Origin: Dipteris shenzhenensis
Lineage: Eukaryota; Polypodiophyta; Polypodiopsida; Gleicheniales
DNA length: 64,000 bases
Assembly (NCBI GenBank): GCA_047967505.1
Contig: CM106538.1
Strand: one strand, 5' to 3'
Below the pieces are notes generated by a model. The model ran no database searches and had not been told where the DNA came from. It worked only from the letters and a program-made list of their open reading frames with translations. Shown piece after piece: positions 57,166-64,000 of the stretch. How positions within the stretch are numbered: position 1 is the first letter of the stretch; each line of letters begins with the position of its first letter. Position numbers and translations under genes: made by a program.

Positions 57166-60080
57166 ATGTTCTTTATAATGGTTGTTACAGCTTGTTTGCA
57201 AAGGAAACTCACAAAGGAGATGGCTACAAAATTTATTTCGGGGATGGAGGTGATTTTATGTTGCAAAAGAGAAGTAGTTGCATTTGCTACAATCCATGAA
57301 AGTGATCCAAATTCTATTTGTCACTTTAGAAGACTTGGCGAAGATAAGGTGGCAGTTATCGTATCAAGGATTCTTAGTGCACATGTTGAGCTAAAGTATA
57401 AGTGTGGGGATATGGAAATCCTTGGAGATGTTATGCCCTATAATACTTCCAACAAAGCATTTATTGCATGGGACAGAGATGAGACTTATCCAACACATGT
57501 CATCAGGAATACAAAGTGCATATCTTTGGATTTTAGAGTGGGAGATATTTTACAAATGTTATCATTTACAAATAAGTATGTAGCAAAAGGTCAAGTCTTG
57601 GGATTTGAACAAGTTGAACACTGGACATTTGCGCAGATGAGAATTCAAAAAGTTACTGATGATGGTATGGATGATAACTCAATGTCATTGGATGGCCCTA
57701 CTATGAGGTAGGTAAGGATTTGAGATGGAGCATGCAATTTTTAAAGATTGGAAAGACTCGGCATGTGGTTTTTAATGATAAACATAATGTATACTACAAC
57801 ATCAAAGAATTGAAAGAATATGCCAATGTACCAAGCTCTATTCCTTCAGAGATGGATGATTCCAATGCACTCAACTATAGCACTGACGTCTTATCATAAG
57901 TCGATGAGTTCATTGGTACCGAGAAAGAAATATTTTACAAGTGATGCCTTATCCGGGGTGGATGAGTTCATGCACATTGAGAACTTGGGCAAAGATGTCA
58001 AAAGTGTTATATTTTCAAGCATGGATGGCTTCATGGATACTGATAAAGTTCTTGGAGTCAAAGCAGGTAACTATGGAATTATGGAAATCATGCACGATAG
58101 TATAATGAGTGATGTTCTCTCTGGAGTAGAGGAGTTTCAAGACTATGGAGTTATGAAATCCATAGAAAGTGCATCAATGAGCGATGTTCTCTCAGGAATA
58201 GATGAGTTTGAAGATCATTCTGGACACTCTATCACCACTAACTATGGAGTTATGAAATCTATAGAAAGTGCATCAATGAGTGATGTTCTCTTAGGAATAG
58301 ATGAGTTTGAAGATCATTCGGGACACTCTAATGCCATTGTGACAAGTGGTTCTACGATTGTATCAAAAGTAGGGATGAGATCAACAAAGGACTATTCGAT
58401 GTTTGACTTTGATTGTGAACTTGTAAATGTTACAAATGGTTTGACGAATGTATCAAAAGCAAGGATGACATCAACAAAGGAATATTCAGTATTTGACTGT
58501 CAGAGTGATAAGATCAAGGATGCAACATCTCATGAAAACAACGTGACAAATAAATCTTACAAGGAGAACTACACAAATCCAAATAAGAATGTATAGAAGG
58601 TCCCAAAACGGACATACAGATGCATGAAAAGACAAGGAGTGCAGGAAGATCCAGAAAAGCAACCAAAGAGAATAAGAGTAATGAATGAAGATGTTATGCT
58701 AAAAGCAATGCGATCTACATGCTGTAAGCATACATGTATGCGATCCATTAACTTACATGACATCAAGGGTTGTAGAGAACATGTCTGGCAAAGGAAAGGA
58801 AGCAGAAGAAATGAATACCTACTCACGAGATTGTCTTGCTTTCTTGTAAATGATAAGAGAAGGCGAAGTTCAGGACATCAAATAAGGCCTCTTATAAATG
58901 GAAAACGTATATGCAATAATGCATATCGCATTATTACAGGATTATCACATGGCACATATTGGAATTTGGCTAATAAAGCAAAGTATGAAGTTAAATTTAA
59001 CATTCATGGAAACATAGGAAGGCCCAAAACAAGAGCCTCAACGGTTGTGGCAACAGCAATTTTCAAAGATTACATTTATGAAAATGCTTTACCGCAACCC
59101 CACCTATCAGAAATGCATCTTCCGATAGGTTTGACCAAAAAAGAAGTATTTAACTCTATTGGAGAAACACAGAGGCAAAGAGGGCATGCACCGGCATCTT
59201 TTCATACTTTGTATACTCTTTGGAAAAAAAGCTTTGGACATGTTAAAATCCCAAAGAGGCAAAAAATGTCAAAGTGCAATGACTGTGATGATCTAAAGCG
59301 AGCACTTGAGAGTGCAACATCTCCAGAACAAAAAGAAGCTTACAAAAGAAAGAGAGAATTTCATCATGGACTTGTTCGACATTCTAGAATAAAATATGCA
59401 TTTTGGAAGGAGCAAGCTATTTCTCACCCAAATGAGTACATGTGCATTATTGTATATGGTATGGATCAAAATACAACAACATTACCTCGATTCGTTAACA
59501 CTCCACCTAAGCTACAAGGCAAATACTTTTTAAAGACACATCTATGTGGAGTGTTAGTGCACGGATTTAAGTTTTTTGCAGACATATGGATTGATTCCTT
59601 GCATCTACACGATAGCAATCAAGTTGTAACATCCGTTATGAAGGCAATTCACAATGTACATGCAGAAAAAGGTCGCCTACCAACAACTTTGAGAATACAA
59701 GCAGACAATTGCGGATGAGAGAATAAGAATGTACTCTTCTTTGCATTTTGCTCAATGCTAATCGCTCATAGAATCTTCAATGAGATTGAAGTTGGTTTTT
59801 TGTTGGTTGGGCACACACATGAGGATATCGATCAGGTATTTAGCACAGTGTCAAGAGAACTAAAACACAAGGACATGGAGACAATGGATGACTTGATAAG
59901 AAAATGTGGGAGGCAAGTTGGTGGCTGTAAGGAAGGAACAATATGCTCAATGGTTGAGAGGATGTATGATTGGAAGAGCTTTATTCTACCTTTCATACAA
60001 AAAGGTGGTGATGCCCGGATTGGTCATAGTGCTCCACACTATTTTCGATTTTTCTTAAAGGATGAAAAACCAGTGATGCC
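57166..60080 (+). pseudogene. DUF7869-like gene, 5' part, decayed
   Basis: Most of the sequence is one frame (57166-57699 and about 57950-60080), with a middle stretch in another frame (57700-57950). It has a stop at 58594-58596 (TAG) and TGA at 59716-59718 inside DNCG-ENKN. The middle holds near-identical direct repeats (SIESASMSDVLSGIDEFEDH). The C-terminal part resembles DUF7869: YGMDQNTTTLP, KTHLCGVLVHG, RIQADNCG and LLVGHTHEDIDQVFSTVSRE. Spaced Asp, Asp and Glu/Asp residues recall an RNase H-like fold, which is inference. The gene stops mid-domain at KDEKPVMP, and the rest is on the other strand at 61765-62606. Function is unknown. Such genes are multi-copy in several eukaryotes and may be transposon-related. 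Confidence 0.75.
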
Positions 60081-61760
60081 AATTGCCATATTCTGATTCC
60101 TTAGATCTAACAAGTACTTAGGGTAAATTGACCTAACCCTGGTCAGGGCCTATCTGCCATGTGTCAATACACAGACCAATGCTATTTTCTTGGTAACCTG
60201 GGTTACGGTACGTGGGTTACCTTAACCAAATAAGGTGATGTGGCACCCTGAGGATAAGACCTTGGCACGTGTCGCCTCGTGGTCTGCCGGAATCTTATGA
60301 GATTCAACGGAATGTTAGAGATTTTGATGCAGAAGAAGCTAGAGGTCTATGCGCTGCGAGTGGGTGCGCCTTGTATGGAGTTTTTGGCTTAGAAATCCGT
60401 CGAACGAGTTGGTCGGCATGCAGGTTGCTATTCGGTGGTTGCCTTGGAGCTTAGTTGATGGTGGAGCAGCCCGTGAAAATGGTAGATGGCGCGATGAAGC
60501 TGGCGTCGCGTCAATGGCCCGTAGCAGTTGTTGAAGGGAGCCTTGGCCACTATGTGTTCGCTGCAGAAGGCATAGTCTGGTCAAGCAAAGCTTGAGGCTA
60601 TGCTATAGTCGTTCTGTCATAGATTTTGTCGATTGTGGCGTTGGCTACTAGGTGCACAGTCGTTGGCTGTGGTTGTTGAAGGTGTCCAGCTGATAGAAGT
60701 TGTGCTTGGGTCGGACAGCCCACGGGAGTGAGGTGGCTGCTGGACCGAGAGCTTTGAGAAGCGCTATGGAAGCCCGTTGGTGGAAAAAGGGAGGCGGCCG
60801 TTGATGCTTTGAAGAAGAAAGCTACAACCCGTGTGGCGGCGCCTTTGAGGCTTGGAGCAAAGGAGCGCTTGCAGAAGGGCTTGGAAGGAGCCGGTGAAGA
60901 GGCTTGGAGCTCTGATCATCGAAGAGCCTTCGGAGGCTCAAGGTGTATGAGAGCTAATGGTAGGCTGCGCTGGCCTTCGATGGAGAGGTTGCATGCAGTT
61001 GGTTGTCGAAGATGGCTTATGCGAGAGCTTTTAGAAGAGGCTGTTGATGCAGTTGTCCATCCTTGTTGTGATGTTAGCAACAAGACGAGCTGCCGGGCAT
61101 TAAGGCTAGATGGTTGAGAGCCTTAGAGTTGTAGAAGGTCCTGTAGAGAACTTTTGATCGACCACTAATGTAGAGAACATAGAGGAACAGCTCTCTCTCT
61201 CTCCCTATATTCCTCTCAAGCATTACACTCCCTATATTTCTCTCAAAGCATTACTCACAATCTCTCGGAATCACTCATAAGATCTCAATGGAATGAAGAG
61301 AAATCCTCACATGGAACCCAAGAAATGAACGGAAATCTCTTAAGCAATGACGGAAATTTTCTCTCAAATGGATGGAATTTTCTCTCAACGGAAGTGAAGG
61401 GAATGATCTCACAATCACTCAAGAGAACTCTCAATCTCACAATCTCTCTCACACTCTCAAGAAACTCAATGTCTCAGCGGAAGACAAGGAAGCTCTGATA
61501 CCATGACAAAATATGAAGAGGGGAGAGGAGAAGAGTGGAGATGAGGAGAGAGGTCACAGCTAGAGAGCACATCACAAATGACTAACTGTACACTAGAATT
61601 AGTTGAAAAAATAGAATATATACAAATCCTTTTAGGGTTAGGGTTAGGGGATCTAACCCTTTCCTTTATAGCACTCTATAAGGTTAGTGCTATGCACATA
61701 TGATCACGTGATGGTGCTATGCACACATGATCACATGATGTTGACCGTGAACTCTCAACA
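60081..61760 (-). mobile_element. Copia-B copy 2, 5' part, inside an inverted block
   Basis: From right to left: a full 5' LTR (61504-61760), the primer site (61492-61503), the leader, then a jump at about 60119 directly to 38 bp of integrase N-terminus (60081-60118, equal to 43321-43358). Gag and protease are deleted. The left edge at 60081 meets the DUF7869-like gene. The missing continuation of the integrase begins at 62609 on the opposite strand. A possible target duplication GTTAT follows the LTR. Confidence 0.9.
61504..61760 (-). repeat. 5' LTR of Copia-B copy 2
   Basis: 257 bp, near-identical to 47519-47775. It ends CTCAACA at 61760, four bases from the stop codon of the inverted DUF7869 3' part. 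Confidence 0.94.
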
Positions 61761-61764
61761 GTTA

Positions 61765-62606
61765 TCATGGGCATTCTTCATTTGCGCTATCTGCTTCTAC
61801 TTCCTCCTGGGCGAGCATCTTTGTGAACTCTATAATGTGCGTAATAATTGGTTGCGGTAATTTTATTTTGTCTTCTACATCATACCCCATGTGCTTCTTT
61901 GTTTTCTTTGACCTTGATTTCCAGGATACTATGAATGTCTCTGTGGAAAGTCTTGAAATTGCTTCATGGTTTGGGACCCATTCCTTTTTCAAACAACTAC
62001 TATACAATGTACTGTTATCTTGGTTATCCTTCCTACCCCTTGGCTCATACCATACCGCTGTAAATGTTGTGGCTCTCCCCCGGTCATCCATGCTCACGTC
62101 AACTACTTTCGCAACCCAAAACTTCACGTTCTCATGTTCATCATCCGATGGTCGAACTGTAACAAAACAATGGACATCTATGTCTATTTGTGGCATAAAC
62201 TCTCTCTTCTTGGATCCACAATATGGACATGGGAGCAACGATTCAAACTCATTTTCAAAGAGACCACATGTTGGACGCATGTCATTACCAACATTTGGCC
62301 AAAATAAAGGCCGTTCTGCCTTAATGTTATCTTCTCGCATTTTTGCAAGGTCCTTTATCAATTGGTAGGTCTTGCTAATTACAACAGTAGTGTGTTCCTT
62401 CCAAGAGGGCTTCCAATCAGGAAATCTCCGGAGCATTTCCTCTTTGTATGCAATAAAAGCTTTTAAGCCTTCTATTTCACCTTTGGATTTCTCGCTGAAT
62501 TCTTTTATAGGAGCCCATGTTGGATTCATTTCTTTGCTCGGGATTGAAGTTAAAAGAGAGTAAGGTTCTTTAGGTTCCCATTTTGTATCAAGAGAATAGT
62601 GTTCCC
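61765..62606 (-). pseudogene. DUF7869-like gene, 3' part, inverted
   Basis: The frame is open from about 62606 (KWEHYSLDTKWEPKEPYSLL) through MNPTWAPIKEFSEKSKGEIE and CPYCGSKKREFMPQ to a TGA at 61765-61767. A segment KFWVAKVVDVSMDDRG..FTAVWYEP looks like a small BAH- or Tudor-like beta module common at the end of such proteins (tentative). There is no stop in about 278 codons, so this part is better kept than the 5' part. Taken with 57166-60080 it completes one gene. The strand switch is explained by a local inversion. Confidence 0.78.
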
Positions 62607-63044
62607 ATTTCCGAAGCTACAATTTCTTGGAAAGCTTTGTGAAGCATGCTGCTTCGGCAAACAAAAGCGAACCAACTTTGTCAGAAGTACCTCTCGTGCA
62701 CGAGGTATTCTTGATTTGATTCATACAGATGTATGGGGTTATGCCCAGACCCGCAACATCAATGGTTCACTTTATTACTTGACCTTCATCGATGACTACA
62801 GCAGATATTGTTGGGTCTACTTTTTGAAAGAGAAATCTGAAGTGTTTGCCAGATTTCAAGAATTCAAAGCCATGGTAGAAAACCAGACAGGCAGAAAGAT
62901 CAAGGTCATGAGATCCGACAGAGGAGGTGAATACATGTCTTCAGCATTCATGAACTTTTGCAAAAATCACAGCATTCGAAGACAATTCACATGTGCAGAT
63001 ACTCCTCAACAAAATGCAAGAGCTAAAAGGAAGAATGGGACTGT
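62607..63044 (+). pseudogene. Copia-B copy 2, integrase part, outside the inverted block
   Basis: It begins at TTCCGAAGCTACAATTTCTTGG-type sequence equal to the reverse complement of 43313 downward. It runs through CEACCFGKQ, HTDVWGYAQ and MRSDRGGEY, and ends at AKRKNGT where AERKN is expected, so the catalytic Glu is Lys. Homology stops at about 63044. RT, RNase H and the 3' LTR are missing. Confidence 0.9.
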
Positions 63045-63079
63045 TGACTCTGTGCCAACATGAACTTATGAAGAAAGAG

Positions 63080-63430
63080 AAGGTGATACAACTTTGTGAT
63101 ACAACTTTGTGTTACAACTTTGTGATACAACTTTGTGTTGCAACTTTGTGTTACAACTTCTAGACACAACTTTGTGTTACGACTTTGTGTAACAACTTTG
63201 TGTTACAAGTTTATGTTACAACTTCTACATGAAGAGAGAGAATGTGTTACGACTTTGTGACACAACTTTGTGTTACAACTTTGTGTAACAACTTTGTGCT
63301 ACAACTTTGTGTAACAACTTTGTGTTACCACTTTGTGTTACAACTTCTACATGTAGAGAGAGAATGTGTTACGACTTTGTGACACAACTTTGTGTAACAA
63401 CTTTGTGATACGACTTTGTGTTACATGCAG
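63080..63430. repeat. 13-bp minisatellite ACAACTTTGTGTT
   Basis: About 25 units of ACAACTTTGTGTT and variants (ACGACTTTGTGAC, ACAACTTTGTGAT), broken twice by CTACATG-AGAGAGAGAATGTG. No ORF. It directly follows the truncated Copia-B. Confidence 0.85.
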
Positions 63431-63590
63431 AGAGAGAAGCTCTCCAACTTGTATATATACCCCATAATGGAATGAAGCCCACACTCTTGGGGCATTGTGT
63501 TGAGTCTACATTGGTATTCCAAGCATTTGTCTCAAGTGTCCATGCTTCCTTGCACTGCACGTCCAAAAGCATGTCCTAACCTTGCAACCC
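63431..63590. other. Unassigned short interval
   Basis: A TATATATAC box at about 63452 and TGTTGAGTCTAC at about 63498 recall an LTR, but no partner copy is in the window. Confidence 0.25.
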
Positions 63591-63785
63591 TTCTCCCCTC
63601 TCCTCCAACCCTGCAACCCATCCTCTCCCTCTCCTCCTCCCTTCTCCCCCCTCCTCCTCCTCCTCCTCCTCCCTCCTCCTCCCTCCTCCTCCTCCTCCTC
63701 CTCCTCCCTCCTCCTCCTCCTCCTCTCTCCTCCCTCTCCCTCCTCCTCTTCCCTCCTCCTCCTTCCTCCTCTCTCTCTTACTTCA
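63591..63785. repeat. (CCTCCT)n microsatellite
   Basis: A pyrimidine tract dominated by CCT triplets. The Pro/Leu/Ser-rich or Arg/Glu-rich ORFs over it are artefacts. Confidence 0.9.
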
Positions 63786-63844
63786 CCCATGCTCTTACAC
63801 CTTCTTCCTCTCCCACTCCTATGCTTTCCTAAACCCTTAAACTC

Positions 63845-64000
63845 AATGATCTACGAGGGAGACGAGTTCTCCACCATGTATTTTACTCTGAACCTTGGAT
63901 CCTCCTCCTAACCCTGAACTCCTTCTAAACCTTGGAACCTCCTTCTGAACCCTGGAACTCTTTCTAACCCTGAACTCTTTCTAAACCTTGGAACCTCCTT
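63845..64000. repeat. Degenerate tandem repeat running off the window
   Basis: Units of CTAAACCTTGGAACCTCCTT and CTAACCCTGAACTCTTT alternate to the window edge. Confidence 0.7.

Noticed and set aside
63080-63430. CRISPR-like array
   Set aside because: Units are 13 bp with no unique spacers, and the context is a plant nuclear genome.
63497-63911. Pro/Ser/Leu-rich ORFs
   Set aside because: Produced by the CCT microsatellite.

Overview
This is about 64 kb of transposon-dominated nuclear DNA from a land plant. The evidence is plant-type CACTA transposons with TNP2/Transposase_21, DUF4218 and DUF4216 modules, Copia elements primed by initiator tRNA-Met, a long tract of degenerate TTTAGGG repeats, and plant-like introns with GT..AG ends. 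A DUF7869-type gene and the repeat load would suit a large gymnosperm or fern-like genome, but the species cannot be named from the sequence. I see no intact protein-coding gene, tRNA, rRNA or CRISPR array. Every recognisable coding region carries at least one stop or frameshift.

Layout. 1-3490: 3' half of a Ty3/gypsy element and its probable LTR, abutting a truncated Copia element (family A, 3495-5194). 5195-8357: mostly unassigned AT-rich DNA with a 215-bp repeat. 8358-18226: CACTA element 1 (target duplication ATA), an internally deleted copy without transposase, itself split by a full-length Copia-A element (8640-14158, target duplication AGTGG). 18227-24350: a host-like interval with a decayed CENH3-type histone H3 pseudogene (18340-19199), hairpin elements and unrecognised gene pieces. 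24351-35882: CACTA element 2 (target duplication AGA), opposite in orientation to element 1, with a decayed multi-exon transposase on the minus strand and a divergent TNPA-like gene on the plus strand. A palindromic GCATAAGC satellite lies in the leader intron of that second gene. 35883-40398: an unrecognised 225-codon ORF, a third Copia-A fragment and a hairpin MITE-like element. 40399-47775: a full-length Copia-B element (target duplication GGGCA). 47776-55440: hairpin element, CT-rich microsatellites, pieces of an unrecognised minus-strand gene and a Copia-A-in-Copia-B nest. 55443-57090: a CCCACT minisatellite and about 1 kb of degenerate telomere-type repeat. 57166-63044: a DUF7869-like gene cut in two by a 2.5-kb inversion that also cuts a Copia-B element at the matching point. 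63045-64000: short tandem repeats.

The pieces can be ordered in time by nesting. Copia-A entered CACTA element 1. Another Copia-A entered a Copia-B LTR. Copia-B entered the end of the DUF7869 gene before the inversion. Stops recur as CAG to TAG and CGA to TGA changes against intact paralogues in the same window, the pattern expected from deamination of methylated CHG and CG sites in silenced plant repeats.
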